DNA of 64,000 bases, taken from Pontibacillus chungwhensis (lineage in GTDB: Bacteria > Bacillota > Bacilli > Bacillales > BH030062). The position numbers and the translations under genes were made by a program. The DNA is taken from contig NZ_CP126446.1 in the NCBI RefSeq assembly GCF_030166655.1, positions 3,286,001 to 3,350,000 of the forward strand, in the 5' to 3' direction. Below are positions 20,751 through 29,816 of this stretch, one piece after another; position 1 is the stretch's first letter, and the number at the start of each line of letters is the position of its first letter. The notes below the pieces were generated by a model, which did not search any database, was not told the origin of the DNA, and saw only the letters and a program-made list of their open reading frames with translations.

Positions 20751-20924
20751 TTAACACCAACCGTTTTCTTCATCACAATCTACATACTTATCAACGCGAG
20801 AAGGATCACTTGTCCCTCTCCACGATTGCTTCTGTTGCTTGTGCTTAGTGGTGTTCGTAACCTTCGCTCCCGGTACTGTTGCAGACCGAGTTCGTGGTGC
20901 GGAAGACTGACGATTATTCTCCAT
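20751..20924 (-). CDS. Small hydrophilic protein, unknown (57 aa)
   Basis: MENNRQSSAPRTRSATVPGA, then a Lys/Gln-rich middle and the tail VDKYVDCDEENGWC. It has a good ribosome site (AAGGGGTG, 7 bases from the ATG) and its own terminator, so it is very likely expressed. The basic N-terminal half and acidic, two-Cys tail are distinctive. It sits between yusF and gcvH. No family is recognised. Confidence 0.7.
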   Translation of the reverse strand: MENNRQSSAPRTRSATVPGAKVTNTTKHKQQKQSWRGTSDPSRVDKYVDCDEENGWC

Positions 20925-20982
20925 CTTAGTTCACCCCTTGTGCTTAAGGTGTCCTACGATTGAGGATAGTATGATGCCAATA

Positions 20983-21366
20983 TTAGTCTTCAGCAATCAT
21001 TTCTTGATATTTATCAGCTGACATTAATTTCTCAATTTGCGACTGGTCAGATGGTTCTACAATAACCATCCAAGCTTTATCATATGGCGCTTCGTTTACA
21101 AACTCAGGACTATCGTCAAGCTCACCATTGATGCCTACAACTTTACCAGAGATCGGCGCATAAAGTTCGGAAACGGTTTTTACAGATTCAACGCTACCAA
21201 AAGGTTCATCTGCTTCAATTGTATCTCCTACTTCAGGTAGTTCAACGAATACGATATCACCTAGTTCTGATTGTGCATGGTCTGTAATACCAATACGTAC
21301 TTTGTCTCCTTCTACTTTCACCCATTCGTGTTCTTCTGAATAATACAACTCTTTTGGTACGCTCAT
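20983..21366 (-). CDS. gcvH: GcvH, glycine cleavage system H protein
   Basis: 127 residues, full length. The lipoyl-lysine is K63 in [15 protein letters not shown]. The protein shuttles the aminomethyl group in glycine cleavage. In Bacillus, GcvH is also the relay for lipoate assembly by LipM/LipL, which explains why it stands apart from gcvT-gcvP (none in this window). Ribosome site GGAGGG. Confidence 0.96.
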   Translation of the reverse strand: MSVPKELYYSEEHEWVKVEGDKVRIGITDHAQSELGDIVFVELPEVGDTIEADEPFGSVESVKTVSELYAPISGKVVGINGELDDSPEFVNEAPYDKAWMVIVEPSDQSQIEKLMSADKYQEMIAED

Positions 21367-21439
21367 TCATAACCCTCCATTTTACTTTTACATTTTAAAT
21401 GTATTAAACATGGCTCAAAGAGCCAGATGTTTTACTTCA

Positions 21440-21799
21440 TCAAGACTTCCAAGTATTTTCAAACGTTTCTTCTTTAAACCCAACTGTTACTTGATTTCCA
21501 TCTGTAACTATGGGCCGCTTGATCAACATACCATCATATGCTAGCCAAGATCTCATATCGGCTTCAGTCGCATCTTGAAGTTTGTCCTTCATGCCGAGTT
21601 CACGATATTTCTTGCCACTCGTATTGAAAAACTTCTTTGCTGGTAAGCCACTTTGTTCAATTAACGTTTTTAGCTGATCTTCAGATGGTGGATGTTCAAC
21701 TATATGTATCGTTTCGTAAGAGATGTTTTGGTCATCCAACCATTTCTTCGCTTTTTTACACGTACCACATTGTGGGTACCAGTAAACCGTTAACGCCAT
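21440..21799 (-). CDS. yusI: YusI, ArsC/Spx-family protein
   Basis: 119 residues of the ArsC/Spx superfamily. The N-terminal YWYPQCGTCKKAKKW redox pair and the C-terminal KRPIVTDGNQVTVGF block are clear. The family includes arsenate reductases and Spx-type regulators; this member matches the YusI group, which has neither an arsenate-operon context nor a shown RNA-polymerase role. It lies immediately upstream of gcvH as in B. subtilis. Confidence 0.85.
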   Translation of the reverse strand: MALTVYWYPQCGTCKKAKKWLDDQNISYETIHIVEHPPSEDQLKTLIEQSGLPAKKFFNTSGKKYRELGMKDKLQDATEADMRSWLAYDGMLIKRPIVTDGNQVTVGFKEETFENTWKS

Positions 21800-21894
21800 A
21801 GAAGGACCTCCTTTTTTATAATATGTGCCATTATTTTATCATATTTTACCGTAGCTTCCTAATTATTAGACAACAAATCCATAGGGTAAAATTA

Positions 21895-21980
21895 TGTGCA
21901 AGCGTGGCGCCTAGGACCGTACGGACAAGACAGCTTCCTCATGCCGCAGGAGTCTCGCAATTTTCCGAACCACTTCTGCC
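21895..21980. repeat. Foldback repeat, family B, copy 2 (right half only)
   Basis: It begins TGTGCAAGCGTGGCGCC, the same internal block as at 62361, jumps across the hairpin region, and ends with CCGCAGGAGTCTCGCAATTT followed by TCCGAACCACTTCTGCC. It lacks the left arm present in the other copies. It occupies the gap between yusI and the fad operon end. Confidence 0.8.
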
Positions 21981-22101
21981 AAATAGGGATTAACAAAAAC
22001 ATGCACAATTGACATATTCCATTGCTAAGAGGCTATGACCTCATCCAAATTAACAAAGCACAGCTTCAAGTCCTATGCTAAGTAAGCTTATATGAAAAAC
22101 A

Positions 22102-22135
22102 AACCCTCCCATTTGATCAAACAAATGGGAGGGTT
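22102..22135 (-). terminator. Terminator of the fadNAE operon
   Basis: A 14-bp perfect stem AACCCTCCCATTTG with its complement and a 6-base loop, 14 bases after the fadE stop. Confidence 0.88.
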
Positions 22136-22148
22136 TTGGGTTGGTCAA

Positions 22149-23933
22149 TTATAGGACGTATTTCTCTTCTTGAATTACTTTAGCTGCAACTTCACGTTTT
22201 TTCTTGATAACGTTTGTTGGTGTGTGACGCGTTAGTTTGCGAAGGGCTGATAGCATCATGCGCAGGGAATCTCCTTCTTCGCTTGCAATTAGCGTTTCTT
22301 TCGCATGTGCTTCAATGCGATTGAATGATTCTTGTGTATAAACTTGAGTCATAGCTAACTTTTGCATGTTTTTCTCTTCACCGCTTGATTGAATAGCTTT
22401 CTCTGTACGTAAGATTGCTGATTCCATATTGTAGATCTCCCCTACAATATCTGCGATGTTAACAAGAAGTTCTTGTTCTTGCTCAAGTTTCTCACCGAAT
22501 TTCTGAGCTGCTAATCCTGCTGCTAAGAGGCCTATTTTCTTAGCGTTCTTTAACAAGTATTTCTCTTGTTCTAATGTTTCTGTACCTGGCTCTTCTGGCA
22601 TCATCATCATAAGCTCTTCTTGTAACGTTTGAGCTTTTTGAAGAAGAGGTAGTTCACCTTTCATAGCTTTCTTCAATAGTGTACCTGGAACGATCATGCG
22701 GTTGATTTCATTTGTACCCTCGAAAATTCGGTTAATTCGAGAGTCACGATACATTCTCTCAACCTCATATTCAGCCATAAATCCATATCCGCCATGGATT
22801 TGAACCGCTTCATCCGTAACGTAATCCAGCAGTTCAGTACCAAATACCTTCGTTAACGAACACTCAATTGCATACTCAGCAATCGCTTCAGCGATTGCTT
22901 TTCCGTCCTTCAATTGCTCATCAGTTAGTTTACCCATTCGCTGTTCAAAGAGACCTACAGTTCGATAAACCGCACTTTCGTTTGCATACGTATTAGCAGC
23001 CATGGTGCCTAGCTTTTCCTGTGTAAGCGGGAAGCTAGAGATTGGCGTTTTGAACTGCTTTCTTTCATTCGCGTATTTAACGGCAAGTTCAAGAGCGCGT
23101 TTTGAACTACCAACACCACCAATAGCTAGCTTATAACGCCCAACATTTAGAATGTTAAAGGCAATCACATGACCTCGACCAATTTCGCCTAAAACATTTT
23201 CGACTGGAACTTCTGCATCTTCTAAGATCAGGGTACGAGTACTGGAACTCTTAATCCCCATTTTCTTCTCTTCAGGTCCTGTAGAAACGCCACCATAGTC
23301 TCGTTCTACGATAAAGGCTGTGAATTTATCTCCATCGATTTTCGCGTAAACAACGAATACATCAGCGAACGCTGAGTTTGTAATCCACTGTTTCTCTCCA
23401 TTTAACACATAGTGCGTACCCGCTTCATTTAATTTAGCTGTCGTTTTCGCTCCTAATGCATCCGATCCAGAGCCTGGTTCAGTTAGAGCGTAGGCAGCAA
23501 TTTTTTCACCTGTAGCAAGGAGAGGAAGGTACTTTTTCTTTTGTTCTTCATTACCAAAGAATACGATCGGAAGTGAACCAATACCTACGTGAGCACCGTG
23601 TGTAACGGAGAAGCCACCAGCTCTTGAGAATTTCTCAGTAATAAGAGATGAACTAATCTTATCAAGGTTAAGACCACCATATTCTTCTGGTACATCTACT
23701 CCTAGTAAGCCTAGTTCTCCCGCTTTCTTAAGTAAGGCAACAGAATGCTCAAATTCATGATTTTCAAGGTTCTCAATCTTTGGAACCACTTCACCTAAAA
23801 CAAAATCCTCTGCAGTCTTAGCAATCATTTTATGCTCATCTGTAAAGTCTTCTGGCGTAATAATATCTTCTGCCTGTAAATCTTCAACTAAAAAGCTTCC
23901 ACCTTTAAATACTCTTTCCTTTGTTTCACTCAT
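22149..23933 (-). CDS. fadE: FadE, acyl-CoA dehydrogenase
   Basis: 594 residues from the ATG at 23933 (MSETKERVFKGG); an in-frame extension into fadA to 24020 is rejected. Acyl-CoA dehydrogenase core: AYALTEPGSGSDAL, WITNSAFADVFVV, and the catalytic-base region MAEYEVERMYRDSRINRIFE with EGTNEINR. The ~200-residue C-terminal extension is typical of the long FadE form. It catalyses the FAD-dependent first step of beta-oxidation. Last gene of fadNAE. Confidence 0.95.
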   Translation of the reverse strand: MSETKERVFKGGSFLVEDLQAEDIITPEDFTDEHKMIAKTAEDFVLGEVVPKIENLENHEFEHSVALLKKAGELGLLGVDVPEEYGGLNLDKISSSLITEKFSRAGGFSVTHGAHVGIGSLPIVFFGNEEQKKKYLPLLATGEKIAAYALTEPGSGSDALGAKTTAKLNEAGTHYVLNGEKQWITNSAFADVFVVYAKIDGDKFTAFIVERDYGGVSTGPEEKKMGIKSSSTRTLILEDAEVPVENVLGEIGRGHVIAFNILNVGRYKLAIGGVGSSKRALELAVKYANERKQFKTPISSFPLTQEKLGTMAANTYANESAVYRTVGLFEQRMGKLTDEQLKDGKAIAEAIAEYAIECSLTKVFGTELLDYVTDEAVQIHGGYGFMAEYEVERMYRDSRINRIFEGTNEINRMIVPGTLLKKAMKGELPLLQKAQTLQEELMMMMPEEPGTETLEQEKYLLKNAKKIGLLAAGLAAQKFGEKLEQEQELLVNIADIVGEIYNMESAILRTEKAIQSSGEEKNMQKLAMTQVYTQESFNRIEAHAKETLIASEEGDSLRMMLSALRKLTRHTPTNVIKKKREVAAKVIQEEKYVL

Positions 23934-23946
23934 TATGGTTTCCCCC

Positions 23947-25122
23947 TTATATAAGTTCAAAGACTCCGGCAGCACCCATTCCGCCACCGATACACATTGT
24001 GACAACACCAAACTGTTCATTTCGACGCTTCATTTCATGAATCAAGCTTAAAGTCAGTTTAGTACCTGAACACCCAAGTGGATGACCTAAAGCAATGGCT
24101 CCACCGTTAACATTTACTTTTTCTTCATCAAGTCCAAGTTCACGAATGACTTGTATAGACTGTGATGCGAATGCTTCGTTTAACTCAAATAGTCCAATAT
24201 CTGATTGGCTCAAACCAGCAAGCTTTAACGCTTTTGGAATGGCTTTCACAGGCCCTACACCCATAATTTCTGGTTCTACACCAGCAACGGCGAATGAACG
24301 GAATTTAACAAGAGGTGTTAAGCCTTCTGCTTCTGCTTTTCCTCTTTCCATGACTAATACAGATGCTGCTCCATCACTCATTTGAGACGAGTTCCCCGCT
24401 GTTACGGAACCACCTACTGAAAAGGCAGGTCGCAGTTTAGCGAGTGCTTCCATATTCGTGCCGCTTCTGACGCCTTCATCCACACTAAACGTTAATTGCT
24501 TTTCGTGCTGTTTGTTATCAGCCCCTACAAAGCGGTGCATAACATCGACTGGTACAATTTCGTCTTCAAATTTTCCTTCTTTAATGGCACGAGCAGCCCG
24601 TTCATGACTCCTCACCGCAAATGCATCCTGCTCTTCTCGTGTTATACCAAAGCGCTTCGCAACTTCTTCTGCCGTGTATCCCATGCCCATGTAGTAACCT
24701 GGCGCATTCTCAACAAGTTTTACGTTAGGCTTTACCACATGCCCAGGGACAGGTACTAGACTCATAGACTCTGCACCACCAGCAATGATTGAATCGCTAT
24801 GTCCTAACATAATACGTTCAGATGCATAAGCTATGCTTTGAAGTCCGCTTGAGCAGTAACGATTAATGGTTATACCAGGTACATCATTCGGTAAACCTGC
24901 TAATCCGGCAATATTTCGGGCCATATTTGTGCCCTGCTCCGCTTCCGGTATGGCACAGCCGATAATAACGTCATCGATATTACCGTCATACCCTTCTGCC
25001 CGCCTTAATGTCTCTTGAATGGTCAGAGCGGCAAGATCATCTGGACGCGTATTTGCAAGCGTTCCTTTTTTAGCTTTTCCAACAGGCGTCCTGGCACCTG
25101 CAACGATTACAGCTTCCTTCAC
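23947..25122 (-). CDS. fadA: FadA, acetyl-CoA acyltransferase (3-ketoacyl-CoA thiolase)
   Basis: 391 residues. The thiolase catalytic residues are C90 (NRYCSSGLQS), H347 (GGAIALGHPLG) and C377 (CIGGGMG). It cleaves 3-ketoacyl-CoA to acetyl-CoA in the last beta-oxidation step. It lies 19 bases after fadN and 13 bases before fadE, in the B. subtilis operon order. Confidence 0.96.
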   Translation of the reverse strand: MKEAVIVAGARTPVGKAKKGTLANTRPDDLAALTIQETLRRAEGYDGNIDDVIIGCAIPEAEQGTNMARNIAGLAGLPNDVPGITINRYCSSGLQSIAYASERIMLGHSDSIIAGGAESMSLVPVPGHVVKPNVKLVENAPGYYMGMGYTAEEVAKRFGITREEQDAFAVRSHERAARAIKEGKFEDEIVPVDVMHRFVGADNKQHEKQLTFSVDEGVRSGTNMEALAKLRPAFSVGGSVTAGNSSQMSDGAASVLVMERGKAEAEGLTPLVKFRSFAVAGVEPEIMGVGPVKAIPKALKLAGLSQSDIGLFELNEAFASQSIQVIRELGLDEEKVNVNGGAIALGHPLGCSGTKLTLSLIHEMKRRNEQFGVVTMCIGGGMGAAGVFELI

Positions 25123-25141
25123 AATACTTCCCCCTATCTGT

Positions 25142-27541
25142 TTAGTTGCGTAGTGGTTTTCCTTTAACTAACATTTGTTGCATTCGTTGCTGAGATTTCG
25201 GTTCCCCAACTAAACTTAAGAATGCTTCTCTTTCCAAATCTAATAAGTACTGTTCATCAACAAGCGTCCCTTGAGCGACTTGGCCTCCAGCCAACACATA
25301 AGCGAGCTTTTGAGCAATTTTGATATCGTGTTCTGAGGCGTATCCACCAAAGCCCATCGTTTTAGCTCCAAGTAGCATCGTTGCATAACCTGCCTCGCCC
25401 ACTACAGGGATTTTCTCACGTTTCGGTGCTTTATAGCCTGCCTTGGCAAGACCTAGAACCTTTTGTTTTGCATCATGGATTAGGTGATCTCCATTCACGC
25501 TAATGGCATCTCGTTGATCTAAGAAACCAAGATCTTTTGCCTCTTCTCCCGATGTAGAGACTTTGGCAGTAGCGATCTTTTCGAACACTTCGTTTGCGAC
25601 TTTTTGCAAGTCAAAATCAACTGATTTCGGGATGCCTCGCAAATGCTTAATGTAAAGTTCTTTGTTTCCACCACCACCAGGTATGAGACCAACTCCTGGT
25701 TCAACAAGCCCCATATAGGTTTCTTGTGATGCTTGAACGGCACTTGCTGGTAACGTAACCTCTGTTCCTCCACCAAGTGTCATGCCAAATGGCGCAGCAA
25801 CAACAGGTTTGTCTGAATACTTAATATTCATCATAGCCTGCTGGAATTGCTTCACAACCATTTCAATTTCAATGAAGTTATAATCCTGTGCCTCCATTAA
25901 AATCATGCCTAGATTAGCACCAACGCAGAAATTCTTTGCCTGGTTTCCAATCACAAGACCTTTATAATTTCGACCCACTTCTTCTACAGCATAGTTAATC
26001 ATTTGGATAATATCTAAACCAATTGCGTTACTCTGGGAGTGGAACTCAAGTAAAGCAACATCATCTCCAATATCAATTAAACTAGCTCCTTTATTGCTCT
26101 TAATGACGCCATGAACTTCTTTATGACGTTTCAGGTGAATTTCTTTATCATTAAAGGATTGTTGTTTGTACTCCCCATTATGGTAAAAGTAAACGTTTCC
26201 ATTTTCTTTCTTATAGAATGATGAAATGCCTTTAGCGAGCATCTCTTCCACCCATTGAGGAACTTCTTCTCCTTCTTCTTTCATGCGAGCCACGGACTTC
26301 TCAACACCAATGGCATCCCACATTTCAAATGGGCCTAGTTCCCAGCCGAATCCCCACTTCATGGCATCATCAATACTAGGGAGGTCATCAGCAATTTCAC
26401 CAGCCAGTTGAGCAGAGTAAATTAAAACAGGCTTCACAACGTTCCATACCAAGTCTCCTGCACGATCACCTTTGGCTGAAACAAGTGCTTTCAACTTTCG
26501 TTTAGGGCCTTTCTCTTGCTTTACCATTTCAGTTGCTTTTGTCTTTAATTTCTTGCGATCTTCATATTCTAGGGTTTCAGGGTTTAATTCATAAATAACG
26601 CTACCTTTTTCCCCTTTTTTCTTCACGAAAAATCCTTGGCCTGCTTTCGCTCCGATCCACCCTTTTTCTTGCATTGTTTTCATAAAGGCAGGAGGATCAA
26701 ATACATCCTTTTCTTCACCTTCTACTTTGTCGTACACGTTCTTTGCGACATGAAGGAAAGTATCAAGGCCAACCACATCAAGCGTGCGGAACGTAGCGCT
26801 TTTTGGACGGCCGATCATCGGTCCGGTAACAGAATCCACTTCCCCTACACTATATCCACCGCTCATCATTTCTCTTACTGTAACAAGCAGTCCATATGTG
26901 CCGATTCGGTTTGCAATAAAGTTAGGCGTATCTTTTGCTTCAACCACACCTTTCCCTAATACATCTTCACCAAATGACTTCATGAATTGAAGCACATCTG
27001 AATCCGTATTCTTGGTAGGAATGACCTCTAATAGTTTCAAGTAACGAGGCGGGTTAAAGAAATGAGTGCCGAGGAAATGTTTCTGGAAATCTTCTGAACG
27101 ACCTTCAGCCATAGCCTCAACAGATATCCCTGATGTATTTGAACTTACAATTGCTCCTTGTTTACGGTACTCGTCAACAGAAGCAAATACCTTTTGTTTC
27201 ACTTCTAAATTCTCAACTACAACTTCAATAATCCAGTCAACTTCACCTAAACGTTCTAGATCATCCTCAAGGTTCCCCACCTCTATAAGATCTAAATTGT
27301 TTTTACTCGTTAAAGGAGATGGCTTTTGCTTTAATAGTCCTTGTTTGCCAGCTTGACTGATTCGATTTCGTACTTGTCGATCTTCTAATGTAAGCCCTGC
27401 ATTCGCCTCTTTCGCTGTCAGCTCCCGAGGTACAATATCGAGCATAATGGTTGATATTCCTACGTTTGCCAAGTGAGCAGCAATACCAGCTCCCATTACA
27501 CCCGAGCCTAATACAGCTGCACGCCTGATTGTTCGATTCAT
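25142..27541 (-). CDS. fadN: FadN, 3-hydroxyacyl-CoA dehydrogenase / enoyl-CoA hydratase
   Basis: 799 residues from the ATG at 27541, which has GGGGGAG 6 bases upstream. The N-terminal NAD domain has AAVLGSGVMGAGIAAHLAN and THFFNPPRYL; the C-terminal crotonase domain has GNQAKNFCVGANLGM. This is the inverted order typical of Gram-positive FadN. It performs hydration and oxidation of enoyl-CoA. The FadR box lies 20 bases upstream of the start, so the operon is expected to be repressed by FadR and released by long-chain acyl-CoA. Confidence 0.95.
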   Translation of the reverse strand: MNRTIRRAAVLGSGVMGAGIAAHLANVGISTIMLDIVPRELTAKEANAGLTLEDRQVRNRISQAGKQGLLKQKPSPLTSKNNLDLIEVGNLEDDLERLGEVDWIIEVVVENLEVKQKVFASVDEYRKQGAIVSSNTSGISVEAMAEGRSEDFQKHFLGTHFFNPPRYLKLLEVIPTKNTDSDVLQFMKSFGEDVLGKGVVEAKDTPNFIANRIGTYGLLVTVREMMSGGYSVGEVDSVTGPMIGRPKSATFRTLDVVGLDTFLHVAKNVYDKVEGEEKDVFDPPAFMKTMQEKGWIGAKAGQGFFVKKKGEKGSVIYELNPETLEYEDRKKLKTKATEMVKQEKGPKRKLKALVSAKGDRAGDLVWNVVKPVLIYSAQLAGEIADDLPSIDDAMKWGFGWELGPFEMWDAIGVEKSVARMKEEGEEVPQWVEEMLAKGISSFYKKENGNVYFYHNGEYKQQSFNDKEIHLKRHKEVHGVIKSNKGASLIDIGDDVALLEFHSQSNAIGLDIIQMINYAVEEVGRNYKGLVIGNQAKNFCVGANLGMILMEAQDYNFIEIEMVVKQFQQAMMNIKYSDKPVVAAPFGMTLGGGTEVTLPASAVQASQETYMGLVEPGVGLIPGGGGNKELYIKHLRGIPKSVDFDLQKVANEVFEKIATAKVSTSGEEAKDLGFLDQRDAISVNGDHLIHDAKQKVLGLAKAGYKAPKREKIPVVGEAGYATMLLGAKTMGFGGYASEHDIKIAQKLAYVLAGGQVAQGTLVDEQYLLDLEREAFLSLVGEPKSQQRMQQMLVKGKPLRN

Positions 27542-27560
27542 TTCAGCTCCCCCTATCATT

Positions 27561-27578
27561 TGAATGAATACTCATTCA
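27561..27578. promoter_or_regulatory. FadR (YsiA) operator of fadNAE
   Basis: TGAATGAATACTCATTCA is an 18-base palindrome matching the B. subtilis FadR consensus TGAATGAMTANTCATTCA at every position (from memory). It lies just upstream of fadN. A weaker CTCATTCGAT half-site follows about 30 bases away. Confidence 0.9.
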
Positions 27579-27697
27579 TTTTACGGCGAAAAAATAAATA
27601 GATCCTCATTCGATCTAATTCTACTTTTACTATAAATTATTTTCAGACATTTCGCAATCCTTTTTGCAGACAATTTTCTATTCTTTTACAAAGCTTT

Positions 27698-27721
27698 GGA
27701 CCGGTCTTTCAAAACCGGTCC
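27698..27721 (-). terminator. Hairpin downstream of fadM
   Basis: An 8-bp perfect stem GGACCGGT / ACCGGTCC with an 8-base loop just past the fadM stop. The tail is AAAGCTTTG rather than a clean U-run, so termination may be inefficient. Confidence 0.6.
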
Positions 27722-27730
27722 TTTCTTAAG

Positions 27731-28648
27731 TTATTTCCCAATGACACCTTTTACGACAAAGGCAACGTTAGCAGGCCTCTCTGCTAAGCGTCTCATGAAA
27801 TAACCATACCAATCGTCTCCATAAGGGACATAGACTCTCATTCGATACCCTTCAGCTACAAGCTCTTCCTGTCTCTCCGTACGGATTCCATACAACATTT
27901 GGAACTCGAACTGGTCTCTTGGGATATTGTATTCTTTTTCAATATGTTTCGTGTATTCAATCATTTGATCATCATGTGTAGCCACTGCCGTATAATTTCC
28001 GTTTAACATATGCATCTTAATAATCTTCTTAAAGTTAAGATCCACATCTTGCTTCGCAGGAAAAGCAACTTTCGGGGATTCCTTATAAGCTCCCTTTACT
28101 AATCGCAAATTCGGATTATAAGCATTCAATTCTTCGATATCCTCAACCGTTCTATACAAATAAGCTTGCAGAACAGTACCGATTCCATCATACTCGGATT
28201 TTAATTGTTTAAAGATTTCAAGCGTCTTCCCACACCGTTCGTAATCCTCCATGTCAATTGTGACAAAAACATTGTATTCCTTACCCGCATCCAGGATCCT
28301 GCGCATATTTTTAAGCACTAATTCTTCAGACACATCGAGCCCCATTGAAGTCATTTTCAAAGACAGCTGAGAATGCAATTGTTGCTCTGAAATGACTCGA
28401 ATAGCTTCAATACATTCCTCCGTTCGCTGCTTGGCTTCTGCCTCGTTGTCTACAAATTCTCCAAGATGATCGATGGTAACGTCCATCCCTTTAGCGTTTA
28501 ACTCTTGAATTACTTTTGCCGTATTACTCATCGTCTCCCCGGCTACGAAACGAGCTGCTCCGAATCTGAGACCGTATTTTCTAGCCATTTTCGTAAATGC
28601 TTTATTTTTAGAAAGGAACAAAAAGAAATTACGCAATACCTGTTCCAC
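27731..28648 (-). CDS. fadM: FadM/YusM, proline-dehydrogenase-family protein
   Basis: 305 residues, PRODH (beta/alpha)8 barrel fold: VTIDHLGEFV, SLKMTSMGLD, VTIDMEDYE, LRLVKGAYKES and the C-terminal YVPYGDDWYGYFMRRLAERP that binds FAD and proline. B. subtilis places its homologue next to the fad operon and under fatty-acid control, but its substrate there is proline-like at best. The paralogue at 55902-56819, next to putC, is the more likely catabolic proline dehydrogenase. Strong GGAGG site before the ATG. Confidence 0.88.
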   Translation of the reverse strand: MEQVLRNFFLFLSKNKAFTKMARKYGLRFGAARFVAGETMSNTAKVIQELNAKGMDVTIDHLGEFVDNEAEAKQRTEECIEAIRVISEQQLHSQLSLKMTSMGLDVSEELVLKNMRRILDAGKEYNVFVTIDMEDYERCGKTLEIFKQLKSEYDGIGTVLQAYLYRTVEDIEELNAYNPNLRLVKGAYKESPKVAFPAKQDVDLNFKKIIKMHMLNGNYTAVATHDDQMIEYTKHIEKEYNIPRDQFEFQMLYGIRTERQEELVAEGYRMRVYVPYGDDWYGYFMRRLAERPANVAFVVKGVIGK

Positions 28649-28852
28649 ATGATGACCTCCTACCTATTCAAACTCATGAAGTCGTTACACTTTATGCCTA
28701 CTTCTATTTTACCATTCAAAATTTAAATCGTGTATAATTTTCGCCCAATTCTGACATGTGCATCTATAGATATCCCAGAATTCATGGATAAGACTTTAAA
28801 ACTGTGGAAATCTAAGTTTGAAAAATATGTCTTATGTAAGGAGGTACCACTT

Positions 28853-29131
28853 ATGCAACAAAACCAAACCAACGCACAAAATCAAATGAACATTATGCCT
28901 CAACCGCCAACAATGGTGAGCACCAAGGATCAACTTTATATTTCTGACATGCTTTCATGGAACCTGATGGCTTCTAAGAAAGCTCACTTTTTCGCAGGAT
29001 TCTGCCAAAATCCTGAACTAAAAGCAGCGCTGGACCAAGCTGGACAAATGCACCAACGTCACTATGAAACGCTTTTGAAGCACCTAAACGAAAACCCAGC
29101 CCCAACCCAAAACAACCAGCCTTTAAACTAG
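28853..29131 (+). CDS. Probable spore coat protein (YusN/CotF-like), short form
   Basis: 92 residues from the ATG at 28853, 10 bases after AAGGAGG; the longer open frame from 28730 lacks a ribosome site. Gln/Asn-rich N-terminus, then a helical CotF-like core: LYISDMLSWNLMASKKAHFF, ALDQAGQMHQRHYETLLKHL. Spore coat or spore surface location is inferred from family and from synteny with B. subtilis yusN. It precedes a second coat gene by 17 bases. Confidence 0.78.
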   Translation: MQQNQTNAQNQMNIMPQPPTMVSTKDQLYISDMLSWNLMASKKAHFFAGFCQNPELKAALDQAGQMHQRHYETLLKHLNENPAPTQNNQPLN

Positions 29132-29148
29132 AAAGGAGGACCAAAGTC

Positions 29149-29478
29149 ATGAACCAACAACCAAGCCAAAAAGTACAAAACCCTGAAACATCTGTTCCAA
29201 AAAATGCTCAAATGAATGAACGTGACTTTATCAACGATATGTTAGCAACAGAAAAATACATGACGGATTCTTACTGCACAGCCATGAACGAAGCAAGTTG
29301 CGACCACCTTTACCAAGACGTCTCAACCATCTTCAACGAATCCCAAGACTGCCAAAGAAACCTATACAACCTCATGTTCAAAAACGGCTGGTACAGCATC
29401 GAAGCCGCCGACCAACAAAAAATGCAACAAACCTATCAACAATTTAGTGGATATACGAATCAATTGCCTTATAACTAG
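29149..29478 (+). CDS. CotF-family spore coat protein
   Basis: 109 residues. After a Gln/Asn/Pro-rich start the CotF domain reads ERDFINDMLATEKYMTDSYC and SCDHLYQDVSTIFNESQDCQ, ending in a Gln/Tyr-rich tail (QQTYQQFSGYTNQLPYN). It is co-oriented with the preceding coat gene and AAAGGAGG lies before the ATG. Expected in the spore coat, probably under mother-cell sigma factors, though no promoter can be assigned. Confidence 0.82.
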   Translation: MNQQPSQKVQNPETSVPKNAQMNERDFINDMLATEKYMTDSYCTAMNEASCDHLYQDVSTIFNESQDCQRNLYNLMFKNGWYSIEAADQQKMQQTYQQFSGYTNQLPYN

Positions 29479-29608
29479 AAAAGCGCAGGCGACTGTTTAG
29501 CCCCGTACGCATAAGCAAGCTGACGAAAGTTCGCGCAGCGGACTGCAGTCAGCTTGCTTATGACGCTAGGGGCTAGGAGCTGGAGCTGGACACCAGAAAA
29601 GCGCAGGC
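29477..29608. repeat. Foldback repeat, family C, with flanking 14-bp direct repeats
   Basis: AGAAAAGCGCAGGC occurs at 29477-29490 and again at 29595-29608. Between them is a long hairpin (29498-29575): TAGCCCC..ATAAGCAAGCTGAC on the left and GTCAGCTTGCTTAT..TAGGGGCTA on the right. The left direct repeat begins at the stop codon of the coat gene. Similar AAAAGCGnAGGC elements are widespread in Bacillaceae (from memory). Confidence 0.82.
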
Positions 29609-29690
29609 AGGCCATAGACCAAGTGGAAGTTCAACTAATACCGCCACTTCCTGTGCCAACGTCGAACGCCCCCTCCTAGTTTGGAGCCAC

Positions 29691-29735
29691 AGGGCTATCT
29701 CAAATGACCGTAATCTTTGGGATAGCTCTATTTTC
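29691..29735 (+). terminator. Terminator, probably of the coat gene pair, displaced by repeat C
   Basis: A 14-bp near-perfect stem (AGGGCTATCTCAAA / TTTGGGATAGCTCT) followed by TATTTT. It now lies about 210 bases past the last coat gene, with repeat C between. Confidence 0.7.
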
Positions 29736-29816
29736 ATTCAACCTCAAATTATTTTCCACATACTTCTAAAAATCCTTTATAATAGAGATACCAATATACA
29801 TGCAAGAGGTGGTTCT

